Below the pieces are notes generated by a model. That model worked only from the letters and a program-made list of their open reading frames with translations, was not told the origin of the DNA and searched no databases. DNA of 45,313 bases from Pseudomonadota bacterium (lineage in GTDB: Bacteria > Pseudomonadota > Alphaproteobacteria > Caulobacterales > Caulobacteraceae). Below are positions 7,444 to 15,253 of the stretch, in pieces. The translations under genes were made by a program, and so were the position numbers. Each line of letters starts with the position of its first letter. The stretch's first letter is position 1. The stretch spans positions 1 through 45,313 of the forward strand of contig JAEXKM010000227.1 of NCBI GenBank assembly GCA_023445705.1, read 5' to 3'.

Positions 7444-8397
7444 ATGCGCGCTGAAGAACATCTGCTCAGGTCGAAATTATCACTCTCGAAACTTACGGCA
7501 GTCGCCGGTACGCCTGACTTCCCGGTCGCCGGATTTCCGATGAAATTCACATGGCAGCAGGAGTGGGTCGCTATCTTCGACAAGCAGGTGGATCTCCTGA
7601 AGGAGGACATCGCAAGGGCGCGTGTCGAGGACCGAATCATTGTCTACTTGAGTTGCCCTATTAGCCCGCGCGGCGGTGGCTTCTCCTCGACAAATGTCGA
7701 GATCGCCAATCATACAAAGCGGCGCTTGATGAACGAGTTCGGCTATCGGTTTTGGTTTTTGAACCCGGCCGAGTATCAGATGGAATCCAAAGAGGGCACT
7801 GGGCTGATACGCCGACACGCGCGTGATCTCGGCATTAGCGACGACGAACTTAAGGCGCTGCCGAAGATCAGTGGCGGCGACTATATGCGAATGTGGACCC
7901 GCGTTCTTGTCGAAGACGATGATAAGCAAAACCTCGGAGGCAGTTTCGACGGTTACTATTTCCTTGGACCGAGTGATGTGAGAGACTTCCTGACCCAGGG
8001 CGGAGCACGATCCGTCACGGCAGGGCTTGAGGAGTTCTTCGCTCGGCAGTTCGCGACAAGCGCCGAGTTTAGAGACGCATATTCCGTACCAGACCTCGTT
8101 TGGCAGCCCGACTGGTCGGAAGTCGGCACTGACGAAGACAAAGAACGGGCGGCCCAGGCACGACAGGATTGGGACGACCGCCGAAGGTCGTTCTTTCGCT
8201 ATTACGGTCTCCGAGCCGGCACCGCCTTTAGCCTCGGCAGCCACGACGAATGGAACATTTTCCTAACGCTGAATGATCTTCGTCTGGCTAAAGCTAAGGG
8301 TGACGTCGGCGGGCTTTTGGCGGGCTATTTCGATGGTCGGCAGATTGACCTCGGTGCAGCCTTCGTTCGCGTTTCGCCCGGATACGAAAAGTCGTGA
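7444..8397 (+). CDS. Nucleoside deoxyribosyltransferase/DUF4406-like protein
   Basis: The 317-residue product starts at an ATG with a GGGGAA ribosome site, 23 bases after the previous gene. The middle follows the pattern of the nucleoside 2-deoxyribosyltransferase-like fold: strand and loop IIVYLSCPIS (65-74), an Asn-led helix (NVEIANHTKRRL), FWFLNPAEYQ (103-112), DYMRMW (146-151) and FDGYYFLGPSDV (168-179). A helix with two Glu residues (GLEEFFARQF, near 194-203) sits where the family keeps its catalytic Glu. About 60 residues before and 100 after this core are unmatched. The family cleaves or transfers sugars on nucleosides or acts on nucleotide-like ligands; the actual ligand here is unknown. 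Third and last gene of the cassette. Confidence 0.5.
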   Translation: MRAEEHLLRSKLSLSKLTAVAGTPDFPVAGFPMKFTWQQEWVAIFDKQVDLLKEDIARARVEDRIIVYLSCPISPRGGGFSSTNVEIANHTKRRLMNEFGYRFWFLNPAEYQMESKEGTGLIRRHARDLGISDDELKALPKISGGDYMRMWTRVLVEDDDKQNLGGSFDGYYFLGPSDVRDFLTQGGARSVTAGLEEFFARQFATSAEFRDAYSVPDLVWQPDWSEVGTDEDKERAAQARQDWDDRRRSFFRYYGLRAGTAFSLGSHDEWNIFLTLNDLRLAKAKGDVGGLLAGYFDGRQIDLGAAFVRVSPGYEKS

Positions 8398-8835
8398 TAT
8401 TCGCTGGGAGCGTAGTGAGTTGTTCCCCCAAGCCCCTCCAAACCATGCGCAATTGCGCGACGATTTGCATCGCCAGTGCGGTTTTCCTTGAACCCTAGAA
8501 AGTCGCACCTCGCGACTGCCTGATTTCGCGGCCAGTCAGACGTAGTATGACGAGTGGCTCCCCGGTGCGGCGTGGGGCGGTATCCGGCATCTGGGGGCGG
8601 TCCTATAGTAGTGCGAACGGCGACTCATATTCGTCAGGTTTATCCAGCGTGGCGCGCCATTTTCCTTTCCCCTGTTATTTTCGGGGGATCGGCATCTTCA
8701 TTCATACTTTGACGTAGATGTGCGCAGCGCGTGCGCGAGTTCGTGCGCGCGTCTTTGCGGCTTTGGTCGACGGGGCCGGAGTAGTGGCCGAACGTCGGCC
8801 CGGGCGCGGGCGCCCAGGCCGGCTGTGGTCGGCGG
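8398..8835. other. Right junction of the cassette and tail region of the aminotransferase gene
   Basis: These 438 bases hold no gene I can support. They contain the right direct repeat (8609-8659), then a short AT-rich patch (8660-8712), then abruptly very GC-rich DNA typical of the chromosome that follows. A G/C stem, GGGCGC at 8802-8807 and GCGCCC at 8810-8815, lies 20 bases past the aminotransferase stop on the minus strand, but it has no T tract, so a terminator role is weakly supported. Confidence 0.55.
8609..8659 (+). repeat. Right copy of the 51-bp direct repeat flanking the cassette
   Basis: Same orientation as the copy at 4695-4745, with six mismatches in 51 bases. The offset between copies is 3914 bases, so the three genes plus one repeat copy form a unit of that length. 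It lies just before the GC-rich core resumes, which marks the likely right edge of the acquired DNA. Confidence 0.75.
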
Positions 8836-10170
8836 CTAGGCGGCGGCGCTGCCGGGCGCTGCGGCGGTCGCCTTGGCGCTGGCCAGGTAAGCGACGAGCG
8901 CGGTCGCCAGGTCGGTCAGCAGGGTCTCGAACTTCGCCTCGTCGGATTCCAGCAGAGTGAAGCGGAAGCCCTGCAGGTCGGAGTTGAAGCCCGTGGACAG
9001 CGGCACGACGCAGATGCCGGTGGCCGCCAGCAGGTGCAGGACGAACCGCTGGTCGAAGGCCGCGCCCAGGTGCGGGGCGATGATCGACGCCACGTTCGGC
9101 TCGGCCGGCAGTGACTGATCGAGGTTCAGCGCCCCATGGCGGAAGACCGCGGTCATGTAGAAGGCGCCGCGGGCGGCGTGGATGGTGAGTTCCGGAATCG
9201 CCGACAGCACCTCCACGGCGCGCCGGGCGCGGCGGTCGTAGGCGTTCACGCGCTGCGAGAGGTAGGGGTAGTAGCGGGCGTCGCCCATGACCCGCGGCAG
9301 GACGCGCTGCGGCAGGGTGGTGGCGCAAACCTCCAGCATCTTCGTCTCGAGCAGCGAGCGCGCGAAGCGATCGAAGTCGGCGTCCTTGTCGCGGTTGTAG
9401 ATCTCGATCCAGCCGCAGCGCGCGCCGGGCCAGGGGAACTCCTTGGAGATCCCGCGCATGGCGATCGCCGGCACATCTCCGATCACGGAGGCCAGCTTGC
9501 GCATGCCCGAGCCGTCATAGGCGAGGTTCGAATAGATCTCGTCGGAGATCAGGAAGAGGTTGTAGCGGCGGGCGATGTCGACGATCGCGGCCAGGGTTTC
9601 CTGCGGATAGACGAACCCGGTCGGATTATCGGGATTGATGATCAGGATCGCGGCGATCTGCGGATTGGCCGCCACCTTGGATTCCAGGTCGGCAAGGTCG
9701 GGCCGCCAGCCGTTTTCCGGATCGAGGCGATAGGTGATGTGCGGCGCGCCGGCGTGGGCGGCCTCTGCTGACGAGTGGGTCGGATAGGCCGGGTTCGGGC
9801 CGATCACCCGCGCGGTCGGGTGCAGGGCGCCGTAGATCGTCGAGATGGCGTCGCCGAGGCCATTGAAGAACAGGATGTCCTCGGCGGTGATCTGGATGCC
9901 GCCCTCGAGATTGCGTTCATGGGCGATGTAGGCTCGCGTCTCGTCCAGACCCTTGGTCGGCGAATAGGCGAAGCTCAGGTCCTCCTGGGCGGCCTGGCCG
10001 ACGATCTCCTTGATCCAGTCCGGCGCGTGCTCGCCTTTGGCGACGGGGTCCCCGATGTTTTCCCACCGGATCGGCTGGCCTGCGGCCTCGATAGCTCGGG
10101 CGACCTCCACGATCTGGCGGATTTCGTAGCGGAGGTTATCGGCTCCGGGATGGACGATGGACGTACGCAA
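8836..10170 (-). CDS. PLP-dependent class I/II aminotransferase
   Basis: The 444-residue protein is a fold-type I aminotransferase. Visible landmarks are INPDNPTG (178-185), the PLP-phenol-binding Asp in LISDEIY (Asp210), and the PLP lysine in RGISKEFPWPGARCGW (Lys243). It would transfer an amino group between an amino acid and a 2-oxo acid in the cytoplasm; the overall layout is of the AlaA/aspartate aminotransferase-like group, but the substrate cannot be assigned. The start is a TTG; the N-terminal sequence IVHPGADNLRYEIR looks like the usual family start. It stands alone, divergent from the next gene, and ends with an Ala-rich tail. It is the first clearly core-chromosome gene after the accessory region. 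Confidence 0.85.
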   Translation of the reverse strand: MRTSIVHPGADNLRYEIRQIVEVARAIEAAGQPIRWENIGDPVAKGEHAPDWIKEIVGQAAQEDLSFAYSPTKGLDETRAYIAHERNLEGGIQITAEDILFFNGLGDAISTIYGALHPTARVIGPNPAYPTHSSAEAAHAGAPHITYRLDPENGWRPDLADLESKVAANPQIAAILIINPDNPTGFVYPQETLAAIVDIARRYNLFLISDEIYSNLAYDGSGMRKLASVIGDVPAIAMRGISKEFPWPGARCGWIEIYNRDKDADFDRFARSLLETKMLEVCATTLPQRVLPRVMGDARYYPYLSQRVNAYDRRARRAVEVLSAIPELTIHAARGAFYMTAVFRHGALNLDQSLPAEPNVASIIAPHLGAAFDQRFVLHLLAATGICVVPLSTGFNSDLQGFRFTLLESDEAKFETLLTDLATALVAYLASAKATAAAPGSAAA

Positions 10171-10371
10171 GGCAGGGTTCCGTTTGGGGCGCGACCGATT
10201 GAGCGCCGATGCTTGATGTTCCTACAGGATCGTGAACGCAAGCTTTGCTGACGGCGCCGGGACCGAAGGAAGCAGGTCTTTTGCGATCCGGAAAGCGCCT
10301 CGGGTGCGGAGGCAAGCTTGACAGTTATCCGCCGTTCTTGATTTGTACCCATCAATGCTTGGGAGGGTACG

Positions 10372-11577
10372 ATGGGGATGTTCGGACTTTTCGAAAGCGG
10401 ACGAAAGCGTTTCGCAAGGCAGGTCATCGATGGCGTTCGGGCGCAGGGCTGGGACGGGCGGCTCGATCATGATGAGGGCGGCTTTCGGCTCGATCTCGGA
10501 ACGCCCGATCCGGTGGAACTGGAGCCGTTGTTCGGACACTGGTCCAACGCCCGCGGCGCCTCGCGCCAGGCAGCGCTGGATCATGCAGTGACCTTCGTGC
10601 TCGAGGCCGGAGCCGATCCAGGCTGGGAGGCCTGCAAGGACTTGGTCGTTCCGCTGGTGCGTGCGGCCGACAGGCTGAACGCCTGCTACGGGACGCCCAA
10701 TCCATCGGCCTCACGCCCGTTGCAAGACGAGCTGGCCATCCTGCTCGGTGTCGATCGACCGCATAGCCTGACCATCGTAACGCTCGATCACCTTTCCACC
10801 TGGGAGCGCTCCTTCGCCGAGGTGCTCGAAGTGGCGATGGCGAACTTGCGGCGGCGTGAGCCCTTGGCTTTCGAGCGCGATGAGGGCGGTTTCTTCGTCT
10901 CGGCCGGCGACGACTATAATGATGTCAGTCGGCTGCTGGTCCCGGAAACCTTCGCGGCGCTCGAGCTCAAGGGCTCGCCGGTGGCCATCCCCGTAACGCG
11001 CGATCTGTTGCTCGTCGCCGGGTCTGAGGAACCAGAGGCGCTGAGCGCGATGGCCGTCTATGCCCGGATGGTTCTGGAGCGCCACGGTCCGCCGGTTTCT
11101 CACACGCCGGTCGTCTTCGCCGATGGCGCCTGGCAGGCCTACGAGGCGACTGGCCCGGCATTCCGGGCCTTGGCGGCGTTGCAGGCCGCAAATCTCTACG
11201 AGCGGGAACATCCCCGGCTGGCCGAAAGGCTGGAGCGCGACGGACGGTCGGCGGCCATCGCAGGGCTGGCTCTCCTTCCCGAGGGCGAGGGGGTCGCGAG
11301 CGTCGCCCTCCGGACCGAGCCGGAGAGTCTCATCCCTCGTGCCGACTACGTGGTCGTCAGGACTGGAGCTGGCGAGACGCTGGCGAGAGCATGGAGCGAT
11401 GTGGAGGCCGCGGTCGGCGCCTTGCTGCTGGAGCCGAACACGGTCGGGCGCTTCTACCTCTCAGGCGGATGGCCGAGCGCGGAGGCGCTCGATCGCTTGG
11501 CCGCGGCGCCGACACCGCAATGGGCCGAGGGGCGGGGCGTGGGCGTCGCCAACGGCCGGCTGACGCTGTTCGGCTAG
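10372..11577 (+). CDS. Uncharacterised DUF1444-like protein
   Basis: The 401-residue soluble protein has a strong ribosome site (GGGAGGG) before ATG 10372. The middle segment with YNDVSRLLVPETF (about residues 183-195), then PVAIPVTRDLLLVAGS, resembles the DUF1444 (YtpP-like) family, whose members share a D-DLLhVxGS pattern; the biochemical role of that family is not established. No membrane segment or signal peptide is present. It is transcribed away from the aminotransferase and its stop overlaps the stop of the tetR gene on the other strand by four bases, so the two are convergent. I assign no function beyond family resemblance. Confidence 0.6.
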   Translation: MGMFGLFESGRKRFARQVIDGVRAQGWDGRLDHDEGGFRLDLGTPDPVELEPLFGHWSNARGASRQAALDHAVTFVLEAGADPGWEACKDLVVPLVRAADRLNACYGTPNPSASRPLQDELAILLGVDRPHSLTIVTLDHLSTWERSFAEVLEVAMANLRRREPLAFERDEGGFFVSAGDDYNDVSRLLVPETFAALELKGSPVAIPVTRDLLLVAGSEEPEALSAMAVYARMVLERHGPPVSHTPVVFADGAWQAYEATGPAFRALAALQAANLYEREHPRLAERLERDGRSAAIAGLALLPEGEGVASVALRTEPESLIPRADYVVVRTGAGETLARAWSDVEAAVGALLLEPNTVGRFYLSGGWPSAEALDRLAAAPTPQWAEGRGVGVANGRLTLFG

Positions 11578-12227
11578 GCCAGGAAGCCGGCTTCGGCGAA
11601 ATCCAGCATGCGCTTGAGCAGGCCGTCGGTGTCGCCCTCGCGGGTGAGGCCGTCGGAGAGCACATGCAGGCGGTCGAACTCTGCGAAGCGGTTGTTGTGG
11701 GTCATGCCCAGGCAGAAGTGCAGCCGCCAGTAGACGGTTTCCGGCGGCAGATCCGGGCGGGCCTTGATCAGGGCGTCGGCGAACCGCGCCAGGTGGCTGA
11801 CGTCCTTGGCCAGCGCCTCGCGCATCTCTTCGGTGCCTTCGCTGCGCGAGCGGATGATGAACTGGACGGAGATGCGGCGGTCGCTGTTGGCTGCGCCCCA
11901 GCGCAGCGGCGGAGCGAACAGAGCCTCCAGGATCTCGCGCACCGGCGGCTTGCCTTGGTGACGGTCGTTGGCCTCGTGCAGCATCCGCGCGCGCTCGCGG
12001 TTCAGCTCGGCCGTACGCCGCCGGAAGATCTCGAAGAGCAGGGCGTCCTTGGAACCGAAGTGATAGTTCACGGAGGCTAGGTTCACGCCGGCGTCGGCGG
12101 TGATGTCGCGGACCGAGACATTCTGGAAGCCGTGCAGCGCGAACAGGCGCTCGGCCGCAGCGAACACCGCGGCCTTGGTCGCGGCCTCGTTGCTTTCTTC
12201 GGGGGTGTTGGCCTCGGCTGCGTCCAC
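11574..12227 (-). CDS. TetR/AcrR-family transcriptional regulator
   Basis: The N-terminal helix-turn-helix domain is typical of TetR proteins: AAERLFALHGFQNVSVRDITADAGVN followed by the recognition helix ASVNYHFGSKDAL, ahead of a ligand-binding C-terminal half with an RRISVQFIIRSRSEG helix. The repressor would bind a palindrome and be released by a small molecule, which is not identifiable. I chose GTG 12227 because GAGAGA lies about eight bases before it; a TTG at 12242 would add five residues but has no ribosome site. Just upstream lies the inverted repeat TGTCAC...GTGACA, a candidate autoregulatory operator. It follows the VWA gene in the same direction and may also be co-transcribed with it. 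Confidence 0.85.
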   Translation of the reverse strand: MDAAEANTPEESNEAATKAAVFAAAERLFALHGFQNVSVRDITADAGVNLASVNYHFGSKDALLFEIFRRRTAELNRERARMLHEANDRHQGKPPVREILEALFAPPLRWGAANSDRRISVQFIIRSRSEGTEEMREALAKDVSHLARFADALIKARPDLPPETVYWRLHFCLGMTHNNRFAEFDRLHVLSDGLTREGDTDGLLKRMLDFAEAGFLA

Positions 12228-12243
12228 AGGCGAATCTCTCAAA

Positions 12244-12270
12244 TGTCACATCAGCTTAGCAGGCGTGACA
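12244..12270. promoter_or_regulatory. Inverted repeat upstream of tetR, candidate operator
   Basis: TGTCAC at 12244-12249 and GTGACA at 12265-12270 form a perfect six-base inverted repeat with a 15-base spacer, directly upstream of the tetR start and between it and the VWA gene stop. TetR-family regulators usually bind such palindromes over their own promoter. Binding is an inference. Confidence 0.35.
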
Positions 12271-12287
12271 AAATCCGCGATGCGCGC

Positions 12288-13463
12288 TTAGCGCGCGAGT
12301 TCGCGCATCGCCTTCTCAAGACCTTCCAGGGTCAGCGGGAACATGCGGTCGTTCACGAGCTGCTTCATCACCTCGATGGACGGTGTGTAGTCCCAGTGAC
12401 GCTCGGCGGTCGGGTTCAGCCAGACCACGTGCTCGTAGATCTGCGCCACGCGGTCCATCCATATGGCCCCGGCTTCCTCGTTCCAATGCTCCACCGAGCC
12501 GCCCGGATAGGTGATTTCGTACGGGCTCATGGTGGCGTCGCCAACGAAGATCACTTTGTAATCGCTGGAGAACTTGTGGAGGATGTCCCAGGTGTTCAGC
12601 TTCTCGGCATGGCGCCGGCGGTTGTCCTTCCACACGCTCTCATAGAGGCAGTTGTGGAAGTAGTAGAACTCCATGTTCTTGAACTCGGACCGTGCGGCCG
12701 AGAACAGCTCCTCACAGACCTTGATATGGCTGTCCATCGAGCCGCCGATATCGAAGAAGATCAGCACGCTGATCTTGTTGCGGCGCTCGGGACGGAGCTG
12801 GATGTCCAGATAGCCCTTCTCAGCGGTCCCACGGATGGTGCCGGGCATGTCCAGTTCGTCGGCGGCGCCGTCGCGCACCCATTTGCGCAGGCGGCGCAGG
12901 GCGACCTTGATGTTGCGGGTGCCGAGTTCGACGCTGTCGTCGAGGTTCTTGTACTCGCGCTTGTCCCAGACCTTGATGGCCTTGCCGTGCCGGCCCTTGT
13001 CCTGGCCGATGCGGATGCCTTCAGGGTGGTAGCCGTTGGCGCCGAACGGCGAGGTGCCGCCGGTGCCGATCATCTTGTCGCCGCCCTCGTGGCGCTCCTT
13101 CTGCTCCTTCATGCGCTCGGCCAGCGCTTCCATGAGCTTGTCGAAGCCGCCCATGGCCTCGATCTGCGCCTTCTCTTCTTCGGTGAGGAATTTCTCGGAG
13201 ATTTTCTTCAGCCACTCCGAAGGGATGTCGGCGGTCCCGACGCCATCGACCTTCTCCAGGCCCTTGAAGACATGGCCGAAGACCTGGTCGAACTTGTCGA
13301 GATTCTTCTCGTCCTTCACCAGCGCCGAACGCGACAGGTAGTAGAAGTCTTCCACCGAGCGCTCGATCACCACCTTGTCGAGCGCCTCCATGAGCATGAG
13401 GTACTCTTTCAGAGTCACCGGCACCTTGGCTTCGCGCAGCTCGGTGAAAAAGCGCATGAACAT
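12288..13463 (-). CDS. VWA domain-containing CoxE-like protein
   Basis: The product begins MFMRFFTELREAKVPVTLKE, the usual start of CoxE-like VWA proteins, so I use ATG 13463 (391 residues); the frame remains open 25 codons further upstream. The C-terminal half carries a von Willebrand A fold with a MIDAS-like FFDIGGSMDSH segment, which binds a divalent metal. Such proteins work with MoxR-type AAA+ ATPases in insertion of metal cofactors or assembly of complexes; no moxR gene is adjacent here, so the partner must be elsewhere. The middle is Lys/Glu-rich and likely partly flexible. Cytoplasmic, no membrane segment. The next gene in the same direction is tetR. Confidence 0.85.
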   Translation of the reverse strand: MFMRFFTELREAKVPVTLKEYLMLMEALDKVVIERSVEDFYYLSRSALVKDEKNLDKFDQVFGHVFKGLEKVDGVGTADIPSEWLKKISEKFLTEEEKAQIEAMGGFDKLMEALAERMKEQKERHEGGDKMIGTGGTSPFGANGYHPEGIRIGQDKGRHGKAIKVWDKREYKNLDDSVELGTRNIKVALRRLRKWVRDGAADELDMPGTIRGTAEKGYLDIQLRPERRNKISVLIFFDIGGSMDSHIKVCEELFSAARSEFKNMEFYYFHNCLYESVWKDNRRRHAEKLNTWDILHKFSSDYKVIFVGDATMSPYEITYPGGSVEHWNEEAGAIWMDRVAQIYEHVVWLNPTAERHWDYTPSIEVMKQLVNDRMFPLTLEGLEKAMRELAR

Positions 13464-13569
13464 GGCGGGACTTCCCACGGGAGACGAACAGACGTTTGAA
13501 GTCGAAAGATGGGCTCCGCGACCGCTGTTGTCCAGCACGGCGTTCGGTGTGCTGAGAGCTTTCCGCCCC

Positions 13570-13932
13570 TCAGTGGGCGTGGCGCCGGCGCCAGTTCAGG
13601 ATGTGGGCGCCCGCCAGAACCAAGCTTCCGGCCACTGTGATCGGCGTCTCGAGCTCGGCCGAGGGCCAATGAAAGGCGCCTAGCGTCAGGATCGCGAGTC
13701 CCAAGGCCGAAAGGCCGACGATGGCGGCCCCCTTGCTTCGGCGCCATAGGGCGAAGATCGAGACCGGGGCGGCCATGCCGATGACGGCCGCGTGCACCCA
13801 CTCGGCCTCCGCCCAGGTCGCCAGGAGGGGGGAGAAGGCGGCGACGAGGGGGAGGGCCAGGCAGTGCGCCAGGCAGAGACCCGACAGGCCGACGGCCGAT
13901 GCGTCCAGGAGGGAGCTTGGGGCAGGTTTCAC
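13570..13932 (-). CDS. MerC-domain inner-membrane protein
   Basis: The 120-residue protein has four hydrophobic segments and the MerC hallmark near the N-terminus, GLSGLCLAHCLALPL (about 15-29), in which paired Cys and His residues could bind a soft or transition metal. The C-terminus is Arg/His-rich (RRRHAH). Starts at GTG with a good GGAGG site six bases before it. MerC proteins import mercuric ion in mer operons, but no other mer gene is nearby; the Zur-box-like palindrome 50 bases upstream suggests zinc-related metal handling instead. The substrate is inferred from context only. Confidence 0.75.
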   Translation of the reverse strand: MKPAPSSLLDASAVGLSGLCLAHCLALPLVAAFSPLLATWAEAEWVHAAVIGMAAPVSIFALWRRSKGAAIVGLSALGLAILTLGAFHWPSAELETPITVAGSLVLAGAHILNWRRRHAH

Positions 13933-13981
13933 TATCCCTCCGGGCCGTGGAAGCCGTCCGCGCCATCGCGGTCTGAGGGGT

Positions 13982-13999
13982 GTAATTTTATAACATCAC
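13982..13999. promoter_or_regulatory. Zur-box-like palindrome upstream of the MerC-like gene
   Basis: GTAATTTTATAACATCAC is an imperfect 9+9 palindrome (seven of nine arm positions pair) and resembles the GTAATGTTATAACATTAC-type boxes bound by the Fur-family zinc repressor Zur. It lies in an AT-rich island 50 bases before the GTG start of the MerC-like gene. A role in zinc-dependent repression is inferred. Confidence 0.4.
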
Positions 14000-14036
14000 A
14001 ATTGCAAGCCCCGAGGCCTGCAATGATCGATGGGCC

Positions 14037-14531
14037 CTAGACGGCCGCCTCTTTGAGCTTGCGCCAGACGGTCATGCGCGAGACGCCGAGGCGGCGCGCG
14101 ATCTCCACCGGCCCGACGCCCGCGGCCTGCAGCGCGCGGATGTCTTCGGCCGGGGCGGTCTTGCGACGACGGCTGGCCCAGGACGGCTCCATGCAGGCCA
14201 CGGCCTCCAGCGCCGCACGCAAGGCCTTGCCGCTTTCGCCGACGCTGGTGATGTCGGATTCCGAAACCAGCAGGCTCGCCCCCCGCGCATCCAGGCGGTG
14301 GATCATATCCAGCAGGTCGCGGGCCGTGGTGGCCAGGTGGCTTAGGCGTGTGACGACGAGTTGATCGCCCTCGGAAATGAAGTCGAGGATCGAGAACAGC
14401 ACGGACGAGCCATCGGACGTCGGCCCCGACGGTTCCTCGGCGCGGACAACGTGACAACCCAACGATTTCAGCGCTGCGGTGTCTTCCGCAGAGCGTGCGT
14501 CCCGAAGACGCACATAACCAATCTTCAACAT
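14037..14531 (-). CDS. Serine-recombinase-like protein lacking the catalytic serine
   Basis: The start is taken at MLKIGYVRLRD (about 164 residues) because it matches the family N-terminus; an upstream ATG at 14582 would add 17 hydrophobic residues. The resolvase/invertase fold is visible in IGYVRL, GDQLVVTRLSHLATTARDLL and the C-terminal helix-turn-helix EIARRLGVSRMTVWRKLKEA. In active enzymes the first strand is followed by the nucleophile Ser (VRVST); here that position reads VRLRD, so the DNA-cleaving serine is absent. The E-helix is also altered. It may be a degenerate recombinase kept as a DNA-binding regulator. It is a lone gene with no invertible sequence seen beside it. Confidence 0.7.
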   Translation of the reverse strand: MLKIGYVRLRDARSAEDTAALKSLGCHVVRAEEPSGPTSDGSSVLFSILDFISEGDQLVVTRLSHLATTARDLLDMIHRLDARGASLLVSESDITSVGESGKALRAALEAVACMEPSWASRRRKTAPAEDIRALQAAGVGPVEIARRLGVSRMTVWRKLKEAAV

Positions 14532-14682
14532 CCCACCCGTCGCCAGTCCAGCTACTGCGATGATTGCGGCGGAAACTGGCAAATGAGCGACGCAGCGTCA
14601 AAGCGTAGGTCGTTAAATCGCAGCAATATTTCTCCAAATGCGCCGAGAGATTCAGCGAAGCTGGCAAGGCCTCGCTCAAAAT

Positions 14683-15222
14683 TCACGCGTTGGTGGAATG
14701 ACTTCCCGCAACACGTCGCAAAATGAACTCGTGGTCGACTGTGTCGCCGACTCGGAAGCCGTACTCGCCGACCTTGGAAAAGCCCTCGCGGCCATAGAAG
14801 CGCTGGGCCCCGAAGTTCTCCGACCAGACGCCGATCCAGATGTCGCGCGGTCCGTCCCGTTCGAGCCAGGCCATGATCTCGGCGAACAGCCGCCGCCCCA
14901 CGCCGCCGCCCTGCCAGTCCTTCAGCAGATAGAAGCGCTTCAGTTCGCCGCTGGCCGGCGTGACGTCCGGATGCGGAAGATCGCAGGGACCGGCGAGGGC
15001 GTAGCCAACGGCCTGGCCGTCGGTCTCCACCAGCCAAAGCGCCTTGTCGGGATTGGCGAGGTCGGCCCGGGTCCGCTCCAGGCTGCAGGCCTCGGCGAGA
15101 AAGGCCGCCAAGTCCTGCGGAGGATAGAGATGAGCAAAGGTGTCGCTGAATGTGCGCGCGCCAAGTTCAGCCAGAACGTCGGCGTCGGAGGGATCGGCTC
15201 TGCGTATTACGGGTTGCTGCAT
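14683..15222 (-). CDS. GNAT-family N-acetyltransferase
   Basis: The 179-residue protein has the GNAT layout: an N-terminal RRADPSDADVLAELGARTF segment, a central strand GELKRFYLL and the acetyl-CoA-binding loop WQGGGVGRRLFAEI (about 103-116; the Q/RxxGxG/A signature), then WIGVWSENFGAQRFYGREGF. It would transfer an acetyl group from acetyl-CoA to an amine in the cytoplasm; the acceptor is unknown. It is divergent from the deacetylase gene at 15254, with 31 bases between starts, an arrangement that would allow shared control of an acetylation/deacetylation pair. That pairing is speculative. Confidence 0.85.
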   Translation of the reverse strand: MQQPVIRRADPSDADVLAELGARTFSDTFAHLYPPQDLAAFLAEACSLERTRADLANPDKALWLVETDGQAVGYALAGPCDLPHPDVTPASGELKRFYLLKDWQGGGVGRRLFAEIMAWLERDGPRDIWIGVWSENFGAQRFYGREGFSKVGEYGFRVGDTVDHEFILRRVAGSHSTNA

Positions 15223-15253
15223 TCGGTGTTCGGCGAGTTAGGCTCTGATTCTG

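Noticed and set aside
5150..8397. Assigning the cassette to methanofuran or C1 metabolism
   Set aside because: The MfnB-like protein has lost key lysines and there are no other mfn, fae, mch or formyltransferase genes nearby.
8702..9328. Minus-strand frame overlapping the aminotransferase 3' end
   Set aside because: Arg/Pro-rich product in the wrong frame; the aminotransferase frame carries all family motifs.
12132..13499. Long open frame on the plus strand opposite the VWA gene
   Set aside because: It is a GC-driven antisense frame; the minus-strand product has a recognisable CoxE-like start and MIDAS motif, whereas the plus product has no family resemblance.
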